Shown here: positions 1 through 6,793 of the stretch, one piece after another | How positions within the stretch are numbered: position 1 is the first letter of the stretch | How the letters are laid out: every line of letters starts with the position of its first letter | Assembly: GCA_019240215.1 (NCBI GenBank) | Contig: JAFAYQ010000040.1 | Span: 1 to 46,187, forward strand | Reading direction: 5' to 3' | Source: Actinomycetota bacterium | Lineage (GTDB): Bacteria > Actinomycetota > Actinomycetes > Streptosporangiales > Streptosporangiaceae | Length of the DNA: 46,187 nucleotides | Made by a program: the position numbers and the translations under genes | Notes under the pieces: generated by a model | What the model was told of the DNA's origin: nothing | Databases searched by the model: none | The model's input: only the letters and a program-made list of their open reading frames with translations

Positions 1-1872
1 GTGGTCCCGGTCGCGTTCATCGGCCGCACCTCCACCCTCATGCAGGACCCGGTCGCGTCGTTGCGGCGGCAGGTCCGCAAGTCAAAGGCCTGGCTGCCGG
101 CCGGGTTCAAGATCGTGGCCTGGTACTGGGATGTCGAGTCCGGCGGCTTGGACCTGGACCAGCGCAGCCAAGGCAGCAACTGGCAAGCCGCGGCCGGGGC
201 CGGGATCCCCCGCGACGGGGGCATGGCTGACCTGCTGCGGGCGGCCCGGTCCCCGGAGCCGCCGTTCGCGTTCGTCATCTGTGAGGACATTGAGCGGTCG
301 GCCCGCGACAATTACAACTCCCTGAAACTGGAACGGCGGCTGCGGGACGAAGGCATCGCCATTTTCGCCACCGACGAGCCGTTCAGTATCCAGGGGGTCA
401 ACGCCACCACCATTCTGGTCCGCCGCGTCAAGCAAGGCGTCGCCGAATGGTACCGGCTGCAGCTGAAAGAAAAAGTCTGGGAAGGTCTGAAAGAGCACAA
501 CTACGACGGCTGGAACATCGGCCCCGTCCCCTACGGGTATACCGCCGAGCGGCACACCCACCCCAACCCGATGAAAGCCGCCACCGGCCGCACCAAGACC
601 CGCCTGGCCGTCGACCCGGTCCGCGGACCGATCATCACCCAGATCTACCGGTGGCGGGTCACCGATCAGCTCGGCGTGCCGACCATCCGCGCCCGCCTCA
701 ACGCTGATCCAGCTGCCTACCCGCCGCCCGACCCAGTGAAGGGCTGGACCCTGGCCGGCCTGTACAAGATCCTCGCCAACCCCAAGTACACCGGCTACCA
801 GGTGCTGGGCCGCACCCACATCACCGGCCCCACCCGCCGGGTCGAGGTCCCCCCGGAGCAGTGGATCTGGTCCCGTGAGGCTACTCACCCCGCCCTGGTC
901 AGCAAGGACATGTGGGACGCCGCCCAGCGCATTAGCGCGGCCCGCGGCAACGTCCAGGACGCCGAGCAGCCCAAGACCCGGACCGGCCGCCGCTACCGCT
1001 ACCGGGGCCGCCTGTGGTGCAAAATCTGCAAACGCCGGATGCGCGGCGTCACCCGCACCACCCCCCACGCCCCAAAGCCGGCGAGCTACACCTACTACCA
1101 GTGCCCCCACGACCCCGCCGCCCGCGCGCACGCGGCCGCCTATCCCGATCACCCCAACGTGATGATCAGCGAAAAAGCCCTCATGGCCGCCACCGCAGGG
1201 TTCTTCACCCAGTACGTGTTCGGCCCCAACCGGGCCGCCATGCTCAAAGCCCAGCTCCCCGCCGACGCCAAGCAAGAAGCCGCCCGCCGCGCCCAACTGG
1301 CCAAGCGGCTGGACCAGCAGCTCGCCAAGAACGAGGCCGCCCAGCAAGCGCTCATCACTGAGCTAGAGTTCCCCGCCGACCCCGGTGACCCGGCCGCCGC
1401 CGCGCTACGGGAGCGGATCCGGGCCCGCTACCGCGAGCTGCACACGGAGCAGAAGACCCTGGAAGCCCAGCGTGACCAGCTCGACACCGTCACCACCGAA
1501 GTCCAAGACCCGGCCCTGCTCGACACGCTGCCAATCTTGGGTGACATCCTCACCGGCGCCCCCGCCGGGCTGGCCGAGCAGCTGTTCGAGGCCTTCCACC
1601 TCCAAGCCGTCTTCAGCAAGGAACACCGGCAGGTCACCATCCGCGTCACCATCACCGACGCCACCCCGGATGCAGTTGCTCGCCTGCGGGCCGACACCCG
1701 TGTTACCCTCGACAAGCAGCGGGAACGCGATTTCGAAGAAGGCAGCTCTAGCTGGTCCTATTCATCGGACGACCAGAGAGCCCCGGCAAAGTTACCTCCG
1801 CACTTCATACCGGAGCTCCCGCCGACCACGCAGCAGGCTCATAGTCAAGCCACAGCACAGGCGACCCAGTAA
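1..1872 (+). CDS. Large serine recombinase (site-specific integrase)
   Basis: Probable phage- or ICE-type integrase that recombines attP with attB through a 5' phosphoserine intermediate. The N-terminal resolvase domain (about residues 1-150) carries the motif GRTS, with S11 the likely nucleophile, and a second active-site stretch EDIERSARD near residue 97. A recombinase domain follows (about 170-300), then a zinc-ribbon-like segment with CKIC at 340-343 and another Cys at 368, and a charged coiled-coil stretch around 415-500. This order and the 623-aa length fit the family. The GTG at base 1 is the first base of the window, so the true start could lie a few codons upstream. The 3' end is less GC-rich than neighbouring genes, in keeping with mobile DNA. 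No excisionase or other phage genes are visible on the right side, so the element, if any, lies to the left. Confidence 0.9.
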   Translation: MVPVAFIGRTSTLMQDPVASLRRQVRKSKAWLPAGFKIVAWYWDVESGGLDLDQRSQGSNWQAAAGAGIPRDGGMADLLRAARSPEPPFAFVICEDIERSARDNYNSLKLERRLRDEGIAIFATDEPFSIQGVNATTILVRRVKQGVAEWYRLQLKEKVWEGLKEHNYDGWNIGPVPYGYTAERHTHPNPMKAATGRTKTRLAVDPVRGPIITQIYRWRVTDQLGVPTIRARLNADPAAYPPPDPVKGWTLAGLYKILANPKYTGYQVLGRTHITGPTRRVEVPPEQWIWSREATHPALVSKDMWDAAQRISAARGNVQDAEQPKTRTGRRYRYRGRLWCKICKRRMRGVTRTTPHAPKPASYTYYQCPHDPAARAHAAAYPDHPNVMISEKALMAATAGFFTQYVFGPNRAAMLKAQLPADAKQEAARRAQLAKRLDQQLAKNEAAQQALITELEFPADPGDPAAAALRERIRARYRELHTEQKTLEAQRDQLDTVTTEVQDPALLDTLPILGDILTGAPAGLAEQLFEAFHLQAVFSKEHRQVTIRVTITDATPDAVARLRADTRVTLDKQRERDFEEGSSSWSYSSDDQRAPAKLPPHFIPELPPTTQQAHSQATAQATQ

Positions 1873-1881
1873 CCCCTAGCA

Positions 1882-1945
1882 CGTTTGTCAGCAATGTCAC
1901 ATTGACGACACTCTTATGGCCGCAATGTCACATTGCGCACAAACG
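1882..1945. repeat. Long imperfect inverted repeat containing two 13-bp dyads
   Basis: CGTTTGT at 1882-1888 is mirrored by ACAAACG at 1939-1945. Inside lie two copies of CAATGTCACATTG (1892-1904 and 1923-1935), each a dyad around a single centre base and spaced 31 bp apart. The second copy extends to CGCAATGTCACATTGCG (1921-1937). The whole can fold into one long hairpin and sits between the convergent integrase and tetR stop codons. It could be a bidirectional terminator, a crossover site of the adjacent serine integrase, or a binding site for a regulator. The sequence does not decide between them. Confidence 0.6.
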
Positions 1946-1948
1946 GGC

Positions 1949-2542
1949 CTATGGGCTGAAGACGCCGACTGCACGCAGCACCGCTTGGGTGGCGGCGCCG
2001 TCGAGCAGGGTGTGGTCGAGCACCAGGCCCGGCACCAGTAGGGTCAGCGTCCCCGCGACGTCCTCGGGCGCGACATCGGCCGGAACGTGGCCCGCTTCCC
2101 GCCAGGCCGTAGCCAGCGCGGTCAGCCGGTGGCGGGCCGCGTCCCAGAAGCCGCGCGCCAGGGTCGCGATCGACGGGTTCCGCAGGCCCTCGGACCAGGC
2201 CTGGACCACGATCCGGGTCAGGTCGTAACCCTGGTGCCGGGCGCGCTCGTCCAGCGCCGCCACGATCGAGGTCAGCGCCTGGGCCGGGGTCGGGACCGGG
2301 TCGGCCGCCAGCAGTCCGGTCACCACCGCGTCGAACTGCCCGAGCGACTCCCGGGCGGCCGCCTCGATCAGCTCGTCCTTGCTGCGGGCGTAGCGGTAGA
2401 CCGCGCTGGACGACCAGCCGGTCGCCGCGATCACGTCGTCCATGGTGGTGGCGTGGAAGCCGTCGCGGCTGAAGCAGCGCCAGGCGCTCTCCAGCACGTG
2501 GCGGCGCCGGCCGACCGCCACCTCGTCGCTGAGCCGGGGCAT
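1949..2542 (-). CDS. TetR/AcrR family transcriptional regulator
   Basis: A 197-aa one-component repressor. The N-terminal helix-turn-helix lies at about residues 12-58 (segments FSRDGFHATTMDDVIAATG and SSSAVYRYARSKDEL are typical), followed by a variable all-helical ligand and dimerisation domain. It is transcribed away from the VOC and monooxygenase genes and probably represses them and itself through the nested dyad at 2576-2598. A TAGGAT -10-like element (2554-2549) sits only 6 nt before the ATG, so the mRNA may be leaderless. The ligand cannot be predicted, but the target genes suggest an aromatic or polyketide-like small molecule. Confidence 0.92.
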   Translation of the reverse strand: MPRLSDEVAVGRRRHVLESAWRCFSRDGFHATTMDDVIAATGWSSSAVYRYARSKDELIEAAARESLGQFDAVVTGLLAADPVPTPAQALTSIVAALDERARHQGYDLTRIVVQAWSEGLRNPSIATLARGFWDAARHRLTALATAWREAGHVPADVAPEDVAGTLTLLVPGLVLDHTLLDGAATQAVLRAVGVFSP

Positions 2543-2575
2543 CCGCTCATCCTAACGCCAGTCAGCTCCAAAACA

Positions 2576-2598
2576 AAACGAAACGTTCGTTTGCGTTT
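2576..2598. promoter_or_regulatory. Probable TetR operator (nested inverted repeats)
   Basis: The sequence reads AAACG-AAACG-TT-CGTTT-G-CGTTT: an inner dyad AAACG(TT)CGTTT at 2581-2592 and an outer pair of the same half-sites at 2576-2580 and 2594-2598. It is an AT-rich island in the 264-bp divergent region between tetR and the VOC gene. It overlaps the expected -35 region of tetR, whose -10-like TAGGAT is at 2554-2549. For the plus strand a TAGGGT -10-like box is at 2615-2620. Binding by the neighbouring TetR is inferred from position and symmetry. Confidence 0.6.
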
Positions 2599-2660
2599 AT
2601 GAGGCGGACGTGCTTAGGGTCGAGAGGAGGGGCGCGCGACGGCCCGAGGGCTCGGCCGCC

Positions 2661-2760
2661 GAACCGACGGTCTGGCCGAACCGACGGTCTGCCCGAACCG
2701 ACGGTCTGGCCGAACCGACGGTCTGCCCGATCCGACGGATCTGGCCCCGAACCGAGGGAC
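2661..2760 (+). repeat. 17-bp tandem repeat in the leader of the VOC gene
   Basis: Four head-to-tail copies of a 17-bp unit, GAACCGACGGTCTGSCC, run from 2661 to 2728 with G and C alternating at position 15. Degenerate copies continue to about 2760. The unit is not a multiple of three and the stretch has no convincing reading frame. It lies in the probable 5' untranslated region, between the TAGGGT box and the VOC start codon. Confidence 0.85.
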
Positions 2761-2806
2761 CCGCGCCCGACCACGGGACCTGAACCCGAGCCGAGAGGAA
2801 TCGATC

Positions 2807-3319
2807 ATGTCGGCGCCCACCACCAAGGGCCTGCACCACGTGAAGCTCCCCGTCTCCGACCTGGGCGCCAGCCTGGCCTGGTACCAGCGGGTGCTCGGCG
2901 CCCAGCACCTGGAACAGTTCGACCACTACGGCGACCGCGGCGAACGGTACGCGGTGATCCTGGCCGTGCCCGGCTGTGACGTGCCGGTCGAGCTGCGCTG
3001 GGCCCCGAACGCCGCCCAGGCGATGAACGGCTACGATCCCGTCGACTTCGCGGCCGGGAGCGCCGAGGACGTGGCCGCCTGGGCCGCCCACCTGGACGCC
3101 GAGGGCATCGAGCACTCGCCGGTCAGCCCGGGCGCGGCCGGGGCGCTGCTGGTGTTCCCCGACCCGGACGGCACGTTCCTGCGAATGCTGGAGCTGCCGG
3201 CCGGCGGCGTGGCCGACATCAAGATGGCCGAGGGCAACCCCGAGCCGGACGGGCCCTGGCTGGCGCCACCGTCGATGCGCCACCCCGGTCAGCCCAGTTA
3301 CCAGGGGACGAGCCGGTGA
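2807..3319 (+). CDS. VOC/glyoxalase-superfamily protein
   Basis: A 170-aa vicinal-oxygen-chelate protein with two beta-alpha-beta-beta-beta modules. The first begins at GLHHVKLPVSDL (H10/H11 region, usual first metal ligand). The second ends in DPDGTFLRMLELP, whose Glu is at the usual last metal-ligand position. The family includes dioxygenases, glyoxalases and drug-binding proteins, and nothing here fixes the substrate. ATG 2807 is preceded by GAGAGGA at a good distance. The stop overlaps the GTG of the following monooxygenase (GTGA), so the two are translationally coupled and probably act on the same small molecule under the divergent TetR. Confidence 0.85.
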   Translation: MSAPTTKGLHHVKLPVSDLGASLAWYQRVLGAQHLEQFDHYGDRGERYAVILAVPGCDVPVELRWAPNAAQAMNGYDPVDFAAGSAEDVAAWAAHLDAEGIEHSPVSPGAAGALLVFPDPDGTFLRMLELPAGGVADIKMAEGNPEPDGPWLAPPSMRHPGQPSYQGTSR

Positions 3320-4566
3320 CCGCCGCCACCAGCCAAGCCACCTTCCCGGCCACGACCGACGTCCTGGTCGTCGGGGCCGGCCCGACCGGCCTGGCCCTGG
3401 CCACCTCGCTGTGCCGCCTCGGCGCCGACGTGACCCTCGTCGACCTCGGCACCGAGATCCGGACCGACTCCCGGGCGGCCGGCGTGCAACCGCGCACCCT
3501 GCAGGACCTCGACCGCCTGGACGCGGCCGGCCCCCTCATCGCCAAAGGCCTCAAAGGCACCGGCTTCCGGGTCGCCAACCGCGACGGGACCCTGCTCGAA
3601 CTGCCGTACGCCGGGCTCGACACCCCCTACCCTTTCCTGCTGCTGGTGCCCCAGTCCGAGACCGAGCAAGTCCTGCGGGACGCGCTCACCGCCGCGGGCG
3701 GGCGGATCTGGTCCGGGTACCGGCTGCTCGAGCTGCACCAGGAGTTCGACGCGGTCGCCACCCTGGTGGCCGGCCCGGACGGGCTGGTCCACTCGGTCCG
3801 GGCCCGCTACGTGGCCGGCTGCGACGGGCTGCACAGCGGCGTTCGCGGCCAGGCCGGGATCGAGTTCGCGGGCCAGCGCCGGCCGCAGGAGTACGCGCTG
3901 GCCGACGTGCGGATGACCGAAACCAGCCCGACGCCCCGGGTGACGTTCACGTTTTCCCCGGACGGGATGCTGCTGCAGTCGCCGCTGCCGGACGGCATCG
4001 TCCGGGTGGTCGCCTCGGTTCCTGACGCCACCGGGGCCCTGGACCGGGCCGGGGTGCAGGATCTCATCGACCGCCGGTGCGGCCCGGGCGACCGGGCCAC
4101 GGTGGCCGAGATCGTCCGCTCCACGCCGTACACCGTGACCTCCCGGCTGGCGGCCACGTTCGCCAAGGGCCGGGTGTTCCTGGCCGGCGACGCCGCCCAC
4201 GTGCACAGCCCGGCCGGCGGCCAGGGCATGAACACCGGCATCCAGGACGCCGTCCACCTGGCCGGCCTGCTGGCGCAGGTGCTCCGCCCGGACGACCCGG
4301 GCGACCCGGGCGACCCGGCCGACCCGGCCGACCCGGCCGACCCCAGCATCCTGGCTCGCTACGACGCCGAACGGCGGCCCAACGCGGCGGCCCTGCTCGC
4401 CTTCACCGGTCAGCTGACGGCGGTGGCCGAGCTGAGCGACCCGGAGCAGATGCGGCTGCGCGACCAGGTGCTGGCCCGGTCCCGCGACGTGCCCGGGCTG
4501 CCGCAGTTCTTCGCCCGCCGCCTGGCCCAGCTCGACGTCCCCGCCGCCGGCTGGCCGGCCAGCTAG
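3316..4566 (+). CDS. FAD-dependent aromatic monooxygenase (PHBH/UbiH type)
   Basis: A 416-aa flavoprotein hydroxylase. The N-terminal dinucleotide-binding motif is GAGPTG (residues 20-25). The central CDG motif (AGCDGLHSGVR, about 168-178) and the second FAD motif GDAAHVHSPAGGQGMN (about 294-309) are intact. It is shorter than the roughly 500-600-aa polyketide and phenol hydroxylases and lacks their C-terminal thioredoxin-like domain, so it is nearer the compact salicylate/PHBH group. A low-complexity run of Asp-Pro-Gly/Ala triplets (about residues 323-341) is inserted after the second FAD motif. Translation starts at a GTG overlapping the VOC stop. The substrate is unknown, probably an aromatic compound sensed by the TetR at 1949-2542. 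Confidence 0.9.
   Translation: MTAATSQATFPATTDVLVVGAGPTGLALATSLCRLGADVTLVDLGTEIRTDSRAAGVQPRTLQDLDRLDAAGPLIAKGLKGTGFRVANRDGTLLELPYAGLDTPYPFLLLVPQSETEQVLRDALTAAGGRIWSGYRLLELHQEFDAVATLVAGPDGLVHSVRARYVAGCDGLHSGVRGQAGIEFAGQRRPQEYALADVRMTETSPTPRVTFTFSPDGMLLQSPLPDGIVRVVASVPDATGALDRAGVQDLIDRRCGPGDRATVAEIVRSTPYTVTSRLAATFAKGRVFLAGDAAHVHSPAGGQGMNTGIQDAVHLAGLLAQVLRPDDPGDPGDPADPADPADPSILARYDAERRPNAAALLAFTGQLTAVAELSDPEQMRLRDQVLARSRDVPGLPQFFARRLAQLDVPAAGWPAS
4285..4345 (+). repeat. 9-bp in-frame microsatellite in the monooxygenase gene
   Basis: Tandem copies of GACCCGGGC and GACCCGGCC encode repeated Asp-Pro-Gly and Asp-Pro-Ala triplets. Because the unit is 9 bp, copy-number changes keep the reading frame and would only alter the length of a surface loop. 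Confidence 0.8.
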
Positions 4567-4578
4567 CTAGCTAGCTAG
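4561..4578. repeat. AGCT tetranucleotide repeat at a convergent 3' end
   Basis: Four tandem AGCT units cover the monooxygenase stop codon. TAG occurs every 4 bp (4564, 4568, 4572, 4576), which places stops in all three forward frames. Since the repeat is palindromic, it does the same on the other strand. A GC-rich dyad-containing stretch follows (about 4579-4612) before the convergent sucrase/ferredoxin-like gene, and could act as a terminator. Confidence 0.8.
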
Positions 4579-4611
4579 GGCCCCGGGCCCGGCGCAGGCC
4601 GCGGCCCGCGC

Positions 4612-5550
4612 CTAGCCGAGTTCCCGGACCTGTTCGACCGCGAACGACGGGACCGCCAGCGGCACCGTGGCCGCGCAGTTGCTGAACAGCGGGGCGGTCA
4701 TCGTCTCGGCCAGGTCGACCAGGATCCGCTCGGGCGGCCCGGCCAGCGTGACCCGCCAGCGGCCGGGCGCGGTGCGGACCGCGCTGAGCGGTTCGTAGGA
4801 CTCGATCCGCAGGTCACCGAACGTCCGCCGGGCCGCGTCCTGGGCGGTCTGCTCCAGGAACCGGTAGGCGCTGCGCCCGCGCAGGCCGGCCAGCATCACC
4901 CGGCCCGCCCGGTACTCGTCCACCATCTGCCCGCAGTCCAGGGTGTCGGCCCGGCCGTAGTTGATGCCGTGCGGGAACAGCAGCAGGGTGGCCGCGAACC
5001 GGTCGCCGCCGATGTGCGAGCACTCCCAGACGGCCGCGCCCTCGCGCGCGGCCAGCCGGGCCGCCACCGCCCGGCCCCGGGTCGCGCAGCACTCGTCGTG
5101 CCGCCCGTGCGCGCAGACCGCGATCACCGGCTCGGACGCCAGCGTGCCGGACTCGCTGAACACGCCGTCCACATACTCTTCGGGACCGTCGGCCTCGCCC
5201 CAGCGGACCGACTCGTGCCCGGGGGTGCAGTCGACCCGGGCCCAGCGCCAGCGCCGCCGCCCGCCGTCCAGCCGGGCCCGGCCCGGCCGCCGGATCGCGA
5301 TCAGCCGGAACCCCTCGGCCGCCGCCCGGTGCTCGATGCGGGTGCCGAGCGACCGGTCCAGGATCGGCGAGTTGCGGAAGGCGTTGTGACCCCAGGCGCC
5401 CGCCACCTCCACCAGCAGCCAGCGGCGCCCGTAGGACGCGGTGCCCGCGACCGGCTCGCCGGCTCCCAGCGACCGCGTGCTGCAGGCGGGCCCGCCCGCC
5501 GTCCGGGGCGGGTCGGCGACGTCCCCGTCAGGCACCGTCGTCGTCGGCAA
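4612..5550 (-). CDS. Sucrase/ferredoxin-like protein (thioredoxin-fold)
   Basis: A 312-aa member of the Suc_Fer-like family (as I recognise it), whose C-terminal half resembles thioredoxin-like [2Fe-2S] ferredoxins. Characteristic stretches are CAHGRHDECCATRG (a Cys cluster), then CSHIGGDRFAATLLLFPHG and the YGR motif. The family name is historical, and sucrase activity should not be assumed. The start at 5550 lies 23 bp inside the 3' end of the upstream JmjC/cupin gene, so the two are translationally coupled. An electron-transfer or Fe-S role serving the oxygenase is an inference from this coupling. It is the last gene of the repeat-protein operon and converges on the FAD monooxygenase. Confidence 0.8.
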   Translation of the reverse strand: MPTTTVPDGDVADPPRTAGGPACSTRSLGAGEPVAGTASYGRRWLLVEVAGAWGHNAFRNSPILDRSLGTRIEHRAAAEGFRLIAIRRPGRARLDGGRRRWRWARVDCTPGHESVRWGEADGPEEYVDGVFSESGTLASEPVIAVCAHGRHDECCATRGRAVAARLAAREGAAVWECSHIGGDRFAATLLLFPHGINYGRADTLDCGQMVDEYRAGRVMLAGLRGRSAYRFLEQTAQDAARRTFGDLRIESYEPLSAVRTAPGRWRVTLAGPPERILVDLAETMTAPLFSNCAATVPLAVPSFAVEQVRELG

Positions 5551-6793
5551 TCACGACGATCCCGGCCCGCAGCAGCCGGCGGCTCACCACCAGGCTGTCG
5601 GGCTCGTCGAGGCCGGGCAGCGCCCCGGCCCGGTGCGGCTGTTGCCCGGCCAGCGCCCGGATCGCCGTCTCGCACACCCCGGGCAGCTTGAGCCCCTGAC
5701 CCGGCACCTTGAGATGGACCCCGGCCGCGTCCACGGTGACCGACGCATCCAGCCCCTGCCGGAGCCGGATGACCGCCCCCGGCTCGAGCCGCCCAGCGGC
5801 CTCCACCGTAGCCAGCGGGGCGACCGGCTCCGGCCGCACCAGCCCGTGCAGTTTCCCGTCCAAGGCGCCCGCGATCCGGTCCGGGTCGGCCACCCGCACG
5901 TCGTTCAGCGCGCCCGCGAACGCCCGCGCCACCTCCCGCACGGCCCCCAGGACCTCGTCCCGGTCACCCAGCGTGCCCATGATCGGCAACGGCGCCCGCA
6001 CCTCATCCGACCGGGCCGCCGCCGCGACCAGCTGATCGACCACGTCGGCGCCGGTGAACGAGGCCACCCCGATCGTCAGATGGATCGAGGTCCCGGCCCG
6101 CGCCACCGCCGAGTGCAGCCACCCGCGCGGCAGGTAGAGCGCGTCGCCCGGCCGCAGCACGACGTCGAGCACCGGTTCCTCGCGGGCGCGGGCGGCCACC
6201 GCCGCCTTGTGGTCCGACCACGGCTCGTCGGCCCGCGGGTGGGTCCGCACCGGGGCGTGCACCCGCCAGTGCTTCTCCCCGCTGACCTGCAGCACGAACA
6301 CGTCGTGAACGTCGTAGTGGGGGTCGAAGCCGCGGTTGGCCTCGGGCGTGACGTAGGCGTTGACCTGGGCCGGGTGCCCGAGCTCGGTCACCAGCTGGCG
6401 GGTGAAGCGCTGCAGCGCGGGCCAGGTCCGGTGCAGGCCCTGCAGTACGATCGTGGCACCGTCGGCGAACTGGCGCAGCACCATGGCCGGGTCGACCTGG
6501 TCGGCGGTGTGGGCCCCGAACCCGCCCGAGCCGGTGAAGCAGTCATTGGCCAGCACCGACCCTTCCTTGGCCATGCGGATGAACGGTGTCCGCAGCGCCC
6601 GGTCGGTCAGCAGTTCGTCGGCCGCGGCCACCGAGAACAGGTCGGCGAAGTCGCGCGGCAGCGACCCGGCCACCGAGTGCAGCGGCCCGGCCGCCCAGTA
6701 CTTGCGCGCGAACACCTCGGGCGGCACGCAGACGCAGCGCCCGAGCGCGGACGCCCGGGCGCTGGTCTGACCGGCTGGCAACTCAGATGTCAC
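5528..6793 (-). CDS. JmjC/cupin-4 Fe(II)/2-oxoglutarate oxygenase (NO66/RoxA-like)
   Basis: A 421-aa probable protein or peptide hydroxylase. The double-stranded beta-helix core holds the facial triad: HYD at 159-161 (H159, D161) in the stretch GFDPHYDVHDVFVLQVSGEK, and H227 in LRPGDALYLPRGWLHSA. Known relatives hydroxylate His or Arg of ribosomal proteins (NO66, MINA53, RoxA/YcfD). The C-terminal half (about 250-421) would correspond to their dimerisation and winged-helix parts. The GTG start (6793-6791) overlaps the TGA of the upstream repeat protein (GTGA), and its own 3' end overlaps the sucrase/ferredoxin-like gene. The His, Asn and Asp residues repeated in the upstream protein are therefore attractive substrates. 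That enzyme-substrate link is inference; the oxygenase assignment is solid. Confidence 0.9.
   Translation of the reverse strand: MTSELPAGQTSARASALGRCVCVPPEVFARKYWAAGPLHSVAGSLPRDFADLFSVAAADELLTDRALRTPFIRMAKEGSVLANDCFTGSGGFGAHTADQVDPAMVLRQFADGATIVLQGLHRTWPALQRFTRQLVTELGHPAQVNAYVTPEANRGFDPHYDVHDVFVLQVSGEKHWRVHAPVRTHPRADEPWSDHKAAVAARAREEPVLDVVLRPGDALYLPRGWLHSAVARAGTSIHLTIGVASFTGADVVDQLVAAAARSDEVRAPLPIMGTLGDRDEVLGAVREVARAFAGALNDVRVADPDRIAGALDGKLHGLVRPEPVAPLATVEAAGRLEPGAVIRLRQGLDASVTVDAAGVHLKVPGQGLKLPGVCETAIRALAGQQPHRAGALPGLDEPDSLVVSRRLLRAGIVVIADDDGA

Noticed and set aside
2661..2760. CRISPR-like array
   Set aside because: The 17-bp units are contiguous with no spacers and no cas genes are present.
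4612..5550. Sucrose hydrolase
   Set aside because: The family name is misleading: no glycoside hydrolase motif is present, and Cys-rich ferredoxin/thioredoxin-like features dominate.
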